From: Methanocaldococcus infernus ME
GTDB lineage: Archaea > AGJL01 > Methanococci > Methanococcales > Methanocaldococcaceae
DNA length: 64,000 bases
Assembly: GCF_000092305.1 (NCBI RefSeq)
Contig: NC_014122.1
Span: 930,001-994,000, forward strand
Reading direction: 5' to 3'
Shown: positions 9,190 through 19,250 of the stretch, in pieces
Numbering within the stretch: position 1 is the stretch's first letter
How the letters are laid out: each line of letters begins with the position of its first letter
Made by a program: the position numbers and the translations under genes
Notes under the pieces: model-generated
The model's database searches: none
Told to the model about the DNA's origin: nothing
The model's input: the letters and a program-made list of their open reading frames with translations, nothing else

Positions 9190-10047
9190 GTGAAGATCTA
9201 TTTAAATGGAAAATTTGTTCCCAAGGAAGAGGCTAAGGTTTCAGTTTTTGACCATGGTTTACTCTATGGAGATGGAGTTTTTGAGGGAATAAGGGCTTAT
9301 GATGGAAATGTGTTCATGCTGAAAGAGCATATTGATAGGTTATATGACTCAGCAAAATCCATCTGTTTAGATATTCCTCTCACAAAGGAGGAAATGATAG
9401 ATGTGGTTTTAGAAACACTTAGGGTTAACAATTTAAAAGATGCTTATATAAGGCTTGTAGTTACAAGAGGGGAAGGAGACTTAGGCTTAGACCCAAGGAA
9501 GTGTAAGGAGCCAAGTATTATATGTATAGCCATCCCTATGCCTCCTCTCTTGGGAGAGGAAGGGATTAGGGCTATAACCGTCTCTGTAAGAAGGCCTCCA
9601 ATAGATGTTTTAAATCCAGCTGTTAAATCTCTAAATTACTTAAATAGTGTCTTAGCCAAAATTTTGGCTAACTATGCAAATGTTGATGAAGCTCTCCTTT
9701 TAGATAAAGAGGGTTATGTTGTTGAGGGTACTGGAGACAATATCTTTGTTGTCAAAAATGGGGTTTTAAAAACTTCTCCACCATACTTAAGTATATTGAA
9801 GGGGATAACAAGAGATGTTGTTATAAAGTTGGCTAAAGAGGAAGGAATAGAGGTTAGGGAAGAGCCAATAACTTTACATGATCTATATACTGCTGATGAA
9901 CTCTTTATCACTGGAACAGCTGCTGAGATAGTTCCAATCTTTGAAATAGATGGAAGAATTATAAATAATAAAAAAGTTGGAGAGATAACAAAGAGGTTAA
10001 GGGAGAGATTTAAAGAGATTAGAACCAAATGGGGAATAAAAATATAA
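9190..10047 (+). CDS. ilvE: Branched-chain amino acid aminotransferase (IlvE)
   Basis: A 285-residue fold-type IV PLP enzyme that interconverts Leu, Ile and Val with their 2-oxo acids. It shows [33 protein letters not shown] at the N-terminus, [26 protein letters not shown] with the Schiff-base lysine (in KSLNYLN), [15 protein letters not shown], and the C-terminal [17 protein letters not shown] take the GTG at 9190 as start (MKIYLNGKF), because GGGTGG at 9179-9184 is the ribosome site and this N-terminus agrees with the M. jannaschii enzyme from memory; the GTG at 9181 lies inside that site. Confidence 0.94.
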   Translation: MKIYLNGKFVPKEEAKVSVFDHGLLYGDGVFEGIRAYDGNVFMLKEHIDRLYDSAKSICLDIPLTKEEMIDVVLETLRVNNLKDAYIRLVVTRGEGDLGLDPRKCKEPSIICIAIPMPPLLGEEGIRAITVSVRRPPIDVLNPAVKSLNYLNSVLAKILANYANVDEALLLDKEGYVVEGTGDNIFVVKNGVLKTSPPYLSILKGITRDVVIKLAKEEGIEVREEPITLHDLYTADELFITGTAAEIVPIFEIDGRIINNKKVGEITKRLRERFKEIRTKWGIKI

Positions 10048-10059
10048 AAAGAGATAGTT

Positions 10060-11319
10060 ATGGTTTTGCTTAAATTTCATGGAGGATGCCATCAGATAGG
10101 AATGAGTTGTGTAGAAGTTATAGGAGAGAAAGATAGAGTTTTCTTAGACTGTGGAATGATGCCTGACACTGGAGAGATTCCTAAGATAGATGATAATGCC
10201 CCTCTAATTGTTTCCCATGCTCACCTTGACCACTGTGGGGCTATTCCATTTTACAATTTTAAAAAGATTTATTGTACTCCTCCAACAGCTGATTTAATGT
10301 TTATCACTTGGAGAGACACACTAAATTTACAAAAGTCATTTAAAGAGGAAGATATTCAAAGAGCTCTATCTTCAGTGGAATGTCTCAACTACTATGAAGA
10401 GAAGAAGATAGGGGAGAATTTAAAATTTAAGCTCTACAATGCTGGCCACATCTTGGGAAGCTCTTCCATTTATTTAGAAATTGATGGAAAAAGAATTCTT
10501 TACACTGGAGATATTAATGAAAGTATGCAAAGAACTGTTAGGGCAGCAGATACTGACATTGATGACATAGACATCTTGATAATTGAAGCCACTTATGGAT
10601 CTCCTTTAGATATAAAGCCTGCAAGGAAGGTTTTAGAGAGGGAATTGGTTAATGAGGTTAAAGAAACCATAGAAAGAGGAGGAAAGGTTATTATTCCAGT
10701 ATTTGCTGTTGGTAGGGCTCAGGAGATATTGTTAGTTTTAAACAACTATATTAGATCTGGTGAGTTAGAGGCTAAGATATTTACTGATGGCTCACTGATT
10801 CATGCTACATCCATATACTTAAGCTATACAGATTGGCTAAATCCTAAGCTAAAAAACTTAATTGAGACTGGAATAAATCCATTTGGAAATGTAGAGAAAG
10901 CTGATGAGAGTAGAATCTTTAAAAAAGATGAGCCTTGTGTTATAGTTTCAACCTCTGGGATGGTTCAGGGGGGACCAGTTTTAAAGTATCTTAGGCTGTT
11001 AAAGGATCCCAAGAATAAGTTAATTCTAACTGGCTACCAAGCAGAGGGGACCTTAGGAAGGGCTTTAGAAGAAGGGATTAAAGAAATAAAGCCATTTAAG
11101 AATAAGATTCCAATTAGGGGAGAGGTGGTTAAGATAGAGTTTTCAGCCCATGGAGATTACAACTCCTTAGTAAGATATATAAAAAAGATTCCCAAGCCAG
11201 AGAAGGCTATAGTGATGCATGGAGAGAGATATCAAAGCTTAGCCTTTGCCATGACCATATGGAAAAATTTAAAGATTCCTGCTTATGTCCCTATTAAAGG
11301 GACTATTCTGCCAGTATAG
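10060..11319 (+). CDS. Beta-CASP metallo-beta-lactamase ribonuclease (aCPSF2-like)
   Basis: A 419-residue protein with the metallo-beta-lactamase metal motif SHAHLDHCGAIPF (HxHxDH), a histidine in NAGHILGSSSIYLE, and TGDIN. The beta-CASP part follows: VIIPVFAVGRAQEIL, VIVSTSGMVQGGPVLKYL, FSAHGDYNSL and VMHGE. There is no N-terminal KH domain, so this is not aCPSF1, the archaeal termination factor. Length and motifs fit aCPSF2-type archaeal RNases, thought to act in RNA processing or decay. Its start lies 12 bases after ilvE. Its 3' end overlaps the convergent gene by 17 bases. Confidence 0.85.
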   Translation: MVLLKFHGGCHQIGMSCVEVIGEKDRVFLDCGMMPDTGEIPKIDDNAPLIVSHAHLDHCGAIPFYNFKKIYCTPPTADLMFITWRDTLNLQKSFKEEDIQRALSSVECLNYYEEKKIGENLKFKLYNAGHILGSSSIYLEIDGKRILYTGDINESMQRTVRAADTDIDDIDILIIEATYGSPLDIKPARKVLERELVNEVKETIERGGKVIIPVFAVGRAQEILLVLNNYIRSGELEAKIFTDGSLIHATSIYLSYTDWLNPKLKNLIETGINPFGNVEKADESRIFKKDEPCVIVSTSGMVQGGPVLKYLRLLKDPKNKLILTGYQAEGTLGRALEEGIKEIKPFKNKIPIRGEVVKIEFSAHGDYNSLVRYIKKIPKPEKAIVMHGERYQSLAFAMTIWKNLKIPAYVPIKGTILPV

Positions 11320-11875
11320 GTTTTTCTTCTAAACTTTCTAATCTTCTTATACATTCTAAATATCTGTCTCTTACTATTTTATATATCTTTTTAACTACTT
11401 CTCTTTCATCAACAGGGTTTAGCATAACTCTGGACTCAAAAATAATATATATTGGCTCTTCTCCAATAATTGACTTAAAAATATATAAATAGCTCTCTTT
11501 TTTTGAGATAATAACCTTTCTTGTATCTGGAAAATTTTTAATAATATTTTCAAAGATATAGACTATCTTAGGCCCTAAGTCACTCTCATCTTTAATTGTT
11601 GTTGCTATAGTTAAACCCTCCTCATCAGTTACAATAATATCTATTAAATTATGTTCTAAAGCTAACTCCACTAAGTCAAAGTCTTTTGAGAACTCTCTTT
11701 CTTCAATAACCTCTTTTGGAGCAACATAACTTTTTAACTCTTTTAAGCTTTTAACTAACTCCTCTTCAATTTCCTCCTTTTTTTCATATTCTTTTTTTAA
11801 CTTCATATTATAGAAAAGATAACCTAACAAACCACCAGTAATAAAGGTTATTAAAAAAATTAGTGTTGAACTCAT
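11303..11875 (-). CDS. Membrane-anchored roadblock/LC7-like protein, function unknown
   Basis: A 190-residue protein. The N-terminal MSSTLIFLITFITGGLLGYLFYNM is a single transmembrane anchor, followed by a charged helix to residue 60. Residues 70-180 (LALEHNLIDIIVTDEEGLTIATTIKDESDLGPKIVYIFENIIKNF) have the look of a roadblock/LC7 dimerisation fold: a short helix, then IxVTDxxGLxIAT. It follows the DUF2226 gene by 9 bases in the same direction and is probably cotranscribed with it. No partner GTPase is visible in the window. The fold assignment is by eye and moderate. Confidence 0.55.
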   Translation of the reverse strand: MSSTLIFLITFITGGLLGYLFYNMKLKKEYEKKEEIEEELVKSLKELKSYVAPKEVIEEREFSKDFDLVELALEHNLIDIIVTDEEGLTIATTIKDESDLGPKIVYIFENIIKNFPDTRKVIISKKESYLYIFKSIIGEEPIYIIFESRVMLNPVDEREVVKKIYKIVRDRYLECIRRLESLEEKPILAE

Positions 11876-11884
11876 GAAAAACCC

Positions 11885-12991
11885 TCACACTATTTTAGCA
11901 TTTATCCTTATTTTTCCTGTAGAAACAATATTTCTAACTTTATTATTTATATCATATTTAATTTTATCTATAGGAATATCTTTTTTAATAAATCCTAATA
12001 TCTTCTTTGGAGAAACTTGTACATTAATATCTATAATATATTCCTTATCCCAATCTACCTTAACATCAACTATAGCCTTTTCAATATTTTCATTACTCAT
12101 TAAATAGTTATATATATCCTCTCTTATTTGATTCTGTAACTCAACAAGTTCTTCTGATGTTGGCCTAAAAATATCTTCTATAATTTGCTCAACCCATTCC
12201 TCATCTGGCTCTTTTATCCCAAGTTTCTTTAAAAGCTCCTCCCTTGAAAGTTCTTCAAATGTCTCTTTTAGCTCTTCCTCAGCCTCTTCTCTGATCTCTA
12301 CAATTTCCAACTTAGCATCAGGATATAGATCAAAGATTTTATTAAACTCCTCTTCAGACAGTTTAAAGATTTTTACCCTTGAGCTACTATCCCTTATTAG
12401 GTTATCAATGTAATTCTTAGCATTCTCTTTAAATATAATTCCAAAGTTATTTTCATAGATAGCTCCAACTAAAGATTTATTCTTAAAAATTAGATATCCT
12501 TGCTCAAAAGAGTCTTTAATCTCCTTACAAATATGAATTAAATAATAACCTTCTCCTAAGAATTTTTCAAATTCTTTCTCTTCACTAATTAGCTTTCCAA
12601 GCTTTAACTTAACTTTTCTCTTTTTCCTTTCTTCTTCTTTTTTCTTTTCTTGTTTAGCTTTTTCTTCCTTAACTTTAAATATTTGAGGATAGAGCCACTT
12701 CATTAAATTCATTTTGTCTTTATTATACTTATAAACTTCAATTAATATATTTCCTTTAAGATTTTTATAGAACTCTTTAAACTTCTCTACATCTCCAAAG
12801 TATTCCTTATCATCTTTAATATAAACTCCAATAATTTTATTCTCAGAGATAAATAAGTATCCTTCCTTTATTTTGTTGTTCTCCTTTGAAAAAACTGCAA
12901 TATAGCCTAAGCTAACAGCCTTTATTAGATTATCAAATTCTATTTTCTCATTAAATCTACTAACAAACCCTCCTTCTACTATTTTAATCAT
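11885..12991 (-). CDS. DUF2226-family archaeal protein
   Basis: A 368-residue protein of the DUF2226 type found in Methanococcales. It appears to contain an internal duplication: residues about 1-100 (ISENKIIGVYIKDDKEYFGDVEKFKEF) and about 135-235 (IFKNKSLVGAIYENNFGIIFKENAKNYI) share the pattern of a bulk-reporting domain, separated by a Lys/Glu-rich linker near 112-130. The C-terminal part (VDVKVDWDKEYIIDINVQVSPKKILG) is a distinct alpha-beta segment. No catalytic motif is visible. It overlaps larB by 8 bases and precedes the membrane roadblock-like gene, suggesting a joint role. Confidence 0.6.
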   Translation of the reverse strand: MIKIVEGGFVSRFNEKIEFDNLIKAVSLGYIAVFSKENNKIKEGYLFISENKIIGVYIKDDKEYFGDVEKFKEFYKNLKGNILIEVYKYNKDKMNLMKWLYPQIFKVKEEKAKQEKKKEEERKKRKVKLKLGKLISEEKEFEKFLGEGYYLIHICKEIKDSFEQGYLIFKNKSLVGAIYENNFGIIFKENAKNYIDNLIRDSSSRVKIFKLSEEEFNKIFDLYPDAKLEIVEIREEAEEELKETFEELSREELLKKLGIKEPDEEWVEQIIEDIFRPTSEELVELQNQIREDIYNYLMSNENIEKAIVDVKVDWDKEYIIDINVQVSPKKILGFIKKDIPIDKIKYDINNKVRNIVSTGKIRINAKIV

Positions 12992-13766
12992 GAACTTCCC
13001 TCAGAAGATTTTTAACTATCAATCCTGCAAATACTGCAGCTCCAAAGCCATTATCTATATTAACAATAGCTAACCCTGGAGAACAGGAGTGAAGCATAGT
13101 GAGTAGAGGAGTTATCTTTATCCCATAACCTGTAGAGGTTGGCACTCCAATAACTGGGACATCAACAAGAGAAGACACTAAAGAAGGAAGAGCTCCTTCC
13201 ATTCCAGCTATGGCTATGATACAAGAAACTTTAGAGCTTAACATTCTCTTTAAGTAGGGGAAGAGTCTATGAACTCCTGCTATGCCTACATCATAAGCTT
13301 TTATATAGTTAATTCCCATCAAATTTAAGGTTTCTATGGCTTCTTCAGCTATTGGTATGTCTGAGGTTCCAGCTGTTATAATCCCAACACAGCCAAATTT
13401 TTTTATTTTATAATCTTTCTTTCTTATTGATAAAGTTTTTCCAACTCTGTTAATTTTTACAATATAGTTATTTAAGTTATATTCTTTTAGCTTTCTCTCA
13501 ACTCTTTTTATATTCTCTATCTTAGTTGCCAACGCCACTCCATTCCTCTCAGCCAATTTTAGAGTAGCTTCTACTATTTGTTTCTCACCCTTTCCCTTTC
13601 CATAAACCACTTCAGGAATGCCAGTTCTTAACCTTCTATTTACATCTAATTTAATTTCTTCCTCAATTTCTTCAAAATAGTTAAGCTTAACCAGCCTCTC
13701 AGCATCTTCTAAACTAATCTCTCCATTTTTAAATTTTAATAAAATTTCCCTTAGATCTTTTCCCAT
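12984..13766 (-). CDS. larB: LarB-like AIR-carboxylase-family protein (nickel-pincer cofactor)
   Basis: A 260-residue protein. The first 100 residues contain RRLRTGIPEVVYGKGKGEKQI, the LarB signature region. The second half is a PurE-like domain: GCVGIITAGTSDIPIAEEAIETLNLMG, KAYDVGIAGVHRLFPYLKRM, IAIAGMEGALPSLVSSLVDVPVIGVPTSTGYG and CSPGLAIVNIDNGFGAA. In Lactiplantibacillus LarB carboxylates and hydrolyses nicotinate adenine dinucleotide in nickel-pincer nucleotide synthesis. No LarC or LarE gene lies in the window, so the pathway here is inferred from the family. It overlaps dtdA by 16 bases. Confidence 0.85.
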   Translation of the reverse strand: MGKDLREILLKFKNGEISLEDAERLVKLNYFEEIEEEIKLDVNRRLRTGIPEVVYGKGKGEKQIVEATLKLAERNGVALATKIENIKRVERKLKEYNLNNYIVKINRVGKTLSIRKKDYKIKKFGCVGIITAGTSDIPIAEEAIETLNLMGINYIKAYDVGIAGVHRLFPYLKRMLSSKVSCIIAIAGMEGALPSLVSSLVDVPVIGVPTSTGYGIKITPLLTMLHSCSPGLAIVNIDNGFGAAVFAGLIVKNLLREVHD

Positions 13767-14485
13767 GGTATCCCTAAGGATTCAAAAAAGTTTATGTATC
13801 TTCTCTTATCCTCTCCTCTACAGCCTTTCCAATCTATTAATATCTTGTCTACTTCACTCTTCTCAACCATCTGGTTCAGAACATCTTCATCCACTTGAGC
13901 ATACTTAGGAACTAAGTAGCCAAAGTAATACTTCCCCTCCAATGCTAACTTTGTGAATTTTGGGGCATAGTGGCCTCCTCCAAAGCCTATAACCCTCTCT
14001 TTCTCCTCATAGTTTTTATTTTTAATTATCTCTATGGCTTCTTTAACAGCTTTAGCCATCACTTCTCCAGCTTTCTCATCTCTCCACTCCTTTTCAGAGC
14101 TTCCAATTTCAACAAAAACAGCCTTTCCTTTTAAGTCTGTTGGTGTGTGATGAACCACTTCAAAGCAAACCTCATAACTTAACCCTAAGCTCTTCTCTTT
14201 AATTTTGTTAAGTAAGATTGTATTTAACTCTGGAGAGCATGGGCAAATCTCTTTAGGGTTTCCTCTCTCACAGTTCTCTGTTAAATTCCCAGGAACATGG
14301 ACAGTTAAGCTTGGCTTATTTGCTAAACTTCTATGCTTAGAGAGAAAAATATAGAAATCTGCTTTCTCTAAATCATCCTGAGTTAGATCTAAAAGCTCTT
14401 TCTCAACTATAAAGACATTGTCAAAGTGCTTAGCCATGTTCATGCTTGCTAAGTCTTTTGTAGAGGCTACAATTAAAAACTTCAT
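13751..14485 (-). CDS. dtdA: D-aminoacyl-tRNA deacylase (DtdA)
   Basis: A 244-residue protein. MKFLIVASTKDLASMNMAKHF, HRSLANKPSLTVHVPGNL, SYEVCFEVVHHTPTDLKGKAVFVEIGSSEKEWRD and GFGGGHYAPKFTKLAL are the family's blocks, rich in metal-binding histidines. The enzyme hydrolyses D-amino acids from mischarged tRNAs and is the archaeal/plant (GEK1) type, unrelated in fold to bacterial Dtd. The ATG follows a GGTGA ribosome site. It overlaps moaB by 4 bases and larB by 16, inside a tight minus-strand run. Confidence 0.92.
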   Translation of the reverse strand: MKFLIVASTKDLASMNMAKHFDNVFIVEKELLDLTQDDLEKADFYIFLSKHRSLANKPSLTVHVPGNLTENCERGNPKEICPCSPELNTILLNKIKEKSLGLSYEVCFEVVHHTPTDLKGKAVFVEIGSSEKEWRDEKAGEVMAKAVKEAIEIIKNKNYEEKERVIGFGGGHYAPKFTKLALEGKYYFGYLVPKYAQVDEDVLNQMVEKSEVDKILIDWKGCRGEDKRRYINFFESLGIPWEKI

Positions 14486-14970
14486 TCTTTCACCACATGC
14501 CCTAAGATGTGAGAACTTTCTTCTTTAATAATCTTAGCTCCAAGCTTACAGGCATTTAGAGAGCCTGGGAGAGAGTAGATTAAAGTTTTCCTATAAATTC
14601 CTGCAGTAGCCCTTGATAGTATTGTTCTAAATCTCACTTCTTCATAACTTAATAATTGAAAGATAATTTTAAATCCTTCTAATTCTTTCTCAAACATCTC
14701 CTTTAAGGTTTCTATTGTCACATCTTCCCTTTCTAAACCTGTGCCCCCAGTTAGGACTATACAGTTAACCTTAAACTTGTCTATAAAAAAGTCTATAGCT
14801 CCTTTTATCATCTCTCTATTGTCTGGCACTATTGTGTAACACTTAGCCTTTAACTCATTCCTTAAAAAAGTCCCAGATTCATCTCTAACTTCTTCTCCTA
14901 AGCAGAGAGCTTTATATCTGCTTGTACTTACTGTTATAACCCCAAATTTTGGCTCCACTTTTTTATGCAT
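14482..14970 (-). CDS. moaB: Molybdenum cofactor biosynthesis protein MoaB
   Basis: A 162-residue protein of the MoaB/MogA fold: FGVITVSTSRYKALCLGEEVRDESG, then IVLTGGTGLEREDVTIETL, the molybdopterin-binding loop, and YSLPGSLNACKLGAKII near the end. The family adenylylates molybdopterin before metal insertion. Methanogens need tungsto- or molybdopterin for formylmethanofuran dehydrogenase. An AGGAGAT ribosome site precedes the ATG. The gene begins one base after the upstream methyltransferase ends. Confidence 0.9.
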   Translation of the reverse strand: MHKKVEPKFGVITVSTSRYKALCLGEEVRDESGTFLRNELKAKCYTIVPDNREMIKGAIDFFIDKFKVNCIVLTGGTGLEREDVTIETLKEMFEKELEGFKIIFQLLSYEEVRFRTILSRATAGIYRKTLIYSLPGSLNACKLGAKIIKEESSHILGHVVKE

Positions 14971-16122
14971 CTATATCTCCTCAACACCTAAAAATAGACA
15001 TTTTAAATACTCTGTTCCCTTTGATGTTATTGGATGATCTGGAGCTTGTGAGCCAATTTTAATAATCTTAGCCCACTTTCTTGCCTTTAAGCAGGCATCA
15101 ATAACCAAGGCTTTAAAAGCATCTGGCTCTATTGGTTGTGAACAAGAGCAAGTAACTAACATTCTTTTAGCCAACTTAGCCCCTAATCTATTTAGAGCAT
15201 GATAACCTCTTATAGCATTTTTTAAGTATTTCTTTGATTGAGCAAATGCTGGAGGATCTAAGATAACAACATCATACTTCTCTCCTCTATCGGCAAGATC
15301 TGTTAAGATCTCAAAGGCATTTCCTTCAATAAATTCATATCTATCCTTAGGGATATTATTAATTTCCATATTTTGCTCAGCTACGCTTAGAGCTTTCTTA
15401 GACAGATCTATTCCAGTAACGTAAGCTCCTCTTATAGCTGCATGGACAGAGAATCCGCCGGTGTAGCAGAAGACATCTAAAACCCTATCTCCTGGCTTAA
15501 TGAATTTCTCTAACTCTAATCTATTCTCTCTCTGGTCTAAGAAGAAGCCTGTTTTTTGCCCATCAATTCTTACTATAAATTTAGCCTCTCCTTCCCTAAT
15601 GATGGTTTCTTTTTTATTTCCCAATAGATAACCTTCAACCTCTGGAAGCTTAGCCCTCTTTCTATTTCTTCCTGTACTCTTCTCATAGATAGTATCTATT
15701 CCTAAGCTTTCTAAGGTTTCTACAATTACATCTCTATACTTCTCAATTCCATAGTTAAATATTTGGATAGTTGAGAGTTCATTAAACTTATCTATAACCA
15801 AGCCATTCAGCCAATCTGATTGAGTATAAACCATCCTATAAGTGTCTTTAAAGCCAAGCTCTAACCTATAATTATTAGCATTTACTATTTTCTCTCTAAA
15901 ATAATTTTCATCTAACTCCTCTTTCCTTAGAGTCATTATCCTAACTTCAGCAGGATTCTTAAACCCTCTCCCTAAAAATTTTCCTCTCTTTGAGTAAATA
16001 TCTACAACTTCCCCAACTTCAATTTTGTCAAAGTCTTCTTTATTTAATATATTTTCCCTTGGAATTATTAAATTTCCTTTTTCTATTGCTGAGTAGCCTC
16101 CAAAATCAACATATAATTTCAA
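14971..16122 (-). CDS. PUA-domain class I SAM-dependent RNA methyltransferase (RlmI/COG1092 family)
   Basis: A 383-residue protein. Residues 1-75 are a PUA-like RNA-binding domain (VGEVVDIYSKRGKFLGRGFKNPAEVRIM). The middle holds RlmI-family blocks (YRMVYTQSDWLNGLVIDKF; KTGFFLDQRENR). The catalytic domain has VLDVFCYTGGFSVHAA (SAM motif I) and DVVILDPPAFAQSKK (motif IV). E. coli RlmI makes m5C in 23S rRNA; the archaeal target is not known. The start is TTG at 16122, behind a full GAGGTGATC ribosome site. HemB is 4 bases upstream. Confidence 0.85.
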   Translation of the reverse strand: MKLYVDFGGYSAIEKGNLIIPRENILNKEDFDKIEVGEVVDIYSKRGKFLGRGFKNPAEVRIMTLRKEELDENYFREKIVNANNYRLELGFKDTYRMVYTQSDWLNGLVIDKFNELSTIQIFNYGIEKYRDVIVETLESLGIDTIYEKSTGRNRKRAKLPEVEGYLLGNKKETIIREGEAKFIVRIDGQKTGFFLDQRENRLELEKFIKPGDRVLDVFCYTGGFSVHAAIRGAYVTGIDLSKKALSVAEQNMEINNIPKDRYEFIEGNAFEILTDLADRGEKYDVVILDPPAFAQSKKYLKNAIRGYHALNRLGAKLAKRMLVTCSCSQPIEPDAFKALVIDACLKARKWAKIIKIGSQAPDHPITSKGTEYLKCLFLGVEEI

Positions 16123-16126
16123 ATGA

Positions 16127-17092
16127 TCACCTCATCATTTGAGCAAACTCTTTAGCCCAGTAAGTAATAATAAAGTCTGCTCCAGCCCTCTTAATGCTAA
16201 CCAAAATTTCATATATTGCTCTCTTCCTATCTATCCACCCATTTCTTGCAGCAGCTTCAACCATTGCATACTCTCCACTAACACAGTAGGCACCAATAGG
16301 AACTAAAAATCTTTCCTTAGCCATCTTTATTATATCTAAGTAAGGAAGTGCTGGCTTCACCAAAATTAAATCTGAGCCTTCATTAATGTCAAGCTCTATC
16401 TCCCTTAAAGCCTCTTTAGCATTGTGTATATCCATCTGATAACTTCTCCTATCTCCAAAGGCTGGCTTGTTGTCAGCAGCTTCTCTAAATGGACCATAAA
16501 AGGAAGAGCAATACTTGGCTGAATAACTCATAATTAGAACATCATGATAGCCCTCTCTTTCTAAAGCTTCTCTTATCACTCTAACCCTTCCATCCATCAT
16601 ATCAGAAGGAGCTATAATATCAGCTCCAGCCTCAGCATAGGATAAGGCTATCTTTTCCAATATCTTCAATGTTTCATCATTCAAAATCTTTCCATCCTTT
16701 ACAATTCCACAATGTCCATGTGTTGTATACTCACATAAACAACAGTCAGCTATCACTAAGAGGTTATCTCCAAGCTCCTCCTTAATTCCTCTAATAGTTC
16801 TTTGAATTACTCCATCTTTCTTAAAGGCTGAGCTTCCAATTTCATCCTTCTCCTTAGGGATGCCAAATAAAATAACTGCTGGAATATTTAAATTAGCTAT
16901 CTCTTTAGCCTCCTCTATAGCTTTCTCTACACTAAACCTATACTGTCCAGGGAGTGAGTTGATCGGCCTCTTATCCTTTATATTCTCATCTACAAAGATA
17001 GGCATAATTAAGTCACTAACATCAATCTTAGTTTCTCTAACCAACTCTCTTATCTTCTCATTTTTCCTTAGCCTTCTCATTCTAACTAACAT
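16127..17092 (-). CDS. hemB: Porphobilinogen synthase (HemB)
   Basis: A 321-residue enzyme that condenses two 5-aminolevulinates to porphobilinogen, feeding F430, corrinoid and siroheme synthesis. [14 protein letters not shown] carries the cysteine triad of zinc-dependent enzymes. [18 protein letters not shown] and [14 protein letters not shown] hold the two active-site lysines, and DRRSYQMD is conserved. The start [11 protein letters not shown] follows a GTGAT ribosome site and matches the archaeal N-terminus. It lies 4 bases downstream of mcm. Confidence 0.96.
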   Translation of the reverse strand: MLVRMRRLRKNEKIRELVRETKIDVSDLIMPIFVDENIKDKRPINSLPGQYRFSVEKAIEEAKEIANLNIPAVILFGIPKEKDEIGSSAFKKDGVIQRTIRGIKEELGDNLLVIADCCLCEYTTHGHCGIVKDGKILNDETLKILEKIALSYAEAGADIIAPSDMMDGRVRVIREALEREGYHDVLIMSYSAKYCSSFYGPFREAADNKPAFGDRRSYQMDIHNAKEALREIELDINEGSDLILVKPALPYLDIIKMAKERFLVPIGAYCVSGEYAMVEAAARNGWIDRKRAIYEILVSIKRAGADFIITYWAKEFAQMMR

Positions 17093-17096
17093 GCTA

Positions 17097-19220
17097 TCAC
17101 TCTAAGATTGAATAAAATCCATATCTTGGGGTAAATATGTCTCCACTTTTTCTTAAATATTCTAAGGTTCTCTCAATATCTTTCTCATCCATTCCCTTAG
17201 CCTTAGCCCTCTCATATATCTCAGCTTCAGGAGCTAAGTTGTCTCCTCTCTCATCTATTATCTCCTTAATAATATCTAAGAGTAAGTCCATCTTATCTCT
17301 TCTTGACTTTGGAGTTCCAGTTATCTTATCTAAATCTAAAGTTCCAGACTCTGGATCATAGGCAATCTCTTTTAGGCAGTAATCTATAATCTTTATAGCT
17401 TCTTCAGCATCCTTCTTTTCAACTTTCTCTGACAGTCTTGCTTTAGCATGCATCTCAGAGATTCTTATAATGGCTTCTAACTGTCTTGCTGTTATAGGAA
17501 TTGGATTATCTCCCTCTCCTAACTTTCTCATCTCTAAGTAATAATTTTCTATAAGCTTCATAGCCTCATTTGTTAAGTATGGCATCTTTAACTTAACTTC
17601 ACTAAACTCATTGTCTAAGTATAAAGCTCTATTCTCCTCTATGTAAGCACAGTTTCTTGCATAAATAATATAGTATTTTAAAATCTTCTCATCTACAACT
17701 ATACCATCAACCTCTATAGGGGCTAAGATCTGATAATCTTTTTTAGCACTCTCATAGTGAGCTTTTAAAATATATTCAGCTATCTCCTTATCTGTCTCTC
17801 TATTTGGAATATCTTTTAATGGAAAGATCAGATCAAATCTACTTAATAAAGGAGCTGGGATATCTATCTGCTCAATAACAGTTAAATTTCTATCAAATCT
17901 TCCTCTTTTTGGATTACAGGCTGCTAAGACTGCACACCTTGCAGGTAGTTTAACATTTAAACCTCCCTTACTTATGTGAATAGTTTGACTCTCCATAGCC
18001 TCTAAGATGTATTTCATAACATCCTTATCAACAGTTAGCTCATCTATACAAGCAGTTCCTTCATTTGCCTTAACAAAAACTCCAGGCTTGACAACCCAGC
18101 CATCACTTATCTCTGTGCTCTCCCTTGTAACAATAGCAGTTAAACCTCCTCCTGTAGCTGTGGTGACAGAGGCATAAGCATTTTGTGGAAAAAGCCTTGA
18201 TATCCTCTTAAGCATTGTTGTCTTTCCAATCCCAGGGTCAGTTATTAGCAAGATATGGCTATCTCTCCTTAGTGGGGTTCCATCTGGTAAGAATTTGAAA
18301 GCCCCTTTAATCTGCTGTAAGAAGATGGCTTTCTTAACAATCTCATAGCCCTTTATTTGGTAAATTAAATAGTTTGACAAGATATCAATAATATTTTTCT
18401 TCCTTCCAAGCTCATCTAAGATCTCTATAATTTCTGGATTATTTATTATATCTCTAACTTCAATCCTCTGATAGCTTTCAGAGAGATTTATATAGTTACT
18501 TCTAACAAATATTTCAAAGACTGGCAAGTTCTTCCTTGTCTTTTTTCTTAGGACAGTTCCTATAACTTCAACCCTTCCTGAGTAAATTCCTTTACTATTC
18601 TCAAGGAAAACTTTAATGCTTCTTGGAGGGTCATCAGGATTTTTCATTAAGTCTATTGGTTGTTGTATCTCTAACTCCTGTATATTTATATAGGTTGATT
18701 CATCATAATCTAAAATCATCTTTTCTCTACAGATTTCTCCATCCTTCTCTCTATTACAGATAGGTTCAGGAAGCTCAAAGTAGTTATGGATATTTATATA
18801 TTTTATATTTCCACACTTAGGACAGACAAAACAGGCTTTTTTAAGTAGGGCACAAACCTTTCCAGCCTTTATAATGTTTCCTTCAAATTTAACTAACCTA
18901 TTAACATCCTCAGCAGAGATATCTTCAATAACCTTATAACAACCCATTGGATTTTTAAAGGCTATCTGTATCTTTTCAATCTTCTCATCTTCCCCATAGA
19001 TCTCTATATAAGTCTCTTTAAAGATACTATATATTATGTCTTCAGCAAACTTTGGCTTTTTAATGATGATATCATTAATTTCACAAGCCTCTGGAAATTT
19101 CTCTATAAATTTTTTTATGTCAAACTCAAAAATATTATTCCTTGGCAAATTTTTCAGCTCTTCCTTAATAAAAAGCTTTAACTTATCCTCAAAAAGCCCT
19201 CTAAATTCTTCCTCATCCAT
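17097..19220 (-). CDS. mcm: MCM replicative DNA helicase
   Basis: A 707-residue archaeal MCM with no intein. It has a zinc site near residues 130-165 ([13 protein letters not shown], later C and C), Walker [16 protein letters not shown] near 328, the beta-hairpin segment [10 protein letters not shown], Walker B ACIDEL near 388, and LSRFDLIF with the arginine finger near 460. A winged-helix C-terminus follows ([21 protein letters not shown]). Hexamers unwind DNA at the fork. It heads the long minus-strand run down to 11303. The ATG is behind GGTGAT. Confidence 0.96.
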   Translation of the reverse strand: MDEEEFRGLFEDKLKLFIKEELKNLPRNNIFEFDIKKFIEKFPEACEINDIIIKKPKFAEDIIYSIFKETYIEIYGEDEKIEKIQIAFKNPMGCYKVIEDISAEDVNRLVKFEGNIIKAGKVCALLKKACFVCPKCGNIKYINIHNYFELPEPICNREKDGEICREKMILDYDESTYINIQELEIQQPIDLMKNPDDPPRSIKVFLENSKGIYSGRVEVIGTVLRKKTRKNLPVFEIFVRSNYINLSESYQRIEVRDIINNPEIIEILDELGRKKNIIDILSNYLIYQIKGYEIVKKAIFLQQIKGAFKFLPDGTPLRRDSHILLITDPGIGKTTMLKRISRLFPQNAYASVTTATGGGLTAIVTRESTEISDGWVVKPGVFVKANEGTACIDELTVDKDVMKYILEAMESQTIHISKGGLNVKLPARCAVLAACNPKRGRFDRNLTVIEQIDIPAPLLSRFDLIFPLKDIPNRETDKEIAEYILKAHYESAKKDYQILAPIEVDGIVVDEKILKYYIIYARNCAYIEENRALYLDNEFSEVKLKMPYLTNEAMKLIENYYLEMRKLGEGDNPIPITARQLEAIIRISEMHAKARLSEKVEKKDAEEAIKIIDYCLKEIAYDPESGTLDLDKITGTPKSRRDKMDLLLDIIKEIIDERGDNLAPEAEIYERAKAKGMDEKDIERTLEYLRKSGDIFTPRYGFYSILE

Positions 19221-19250
19221 CTAATCACCAAAAGTATGGAAGGTGAGTTT

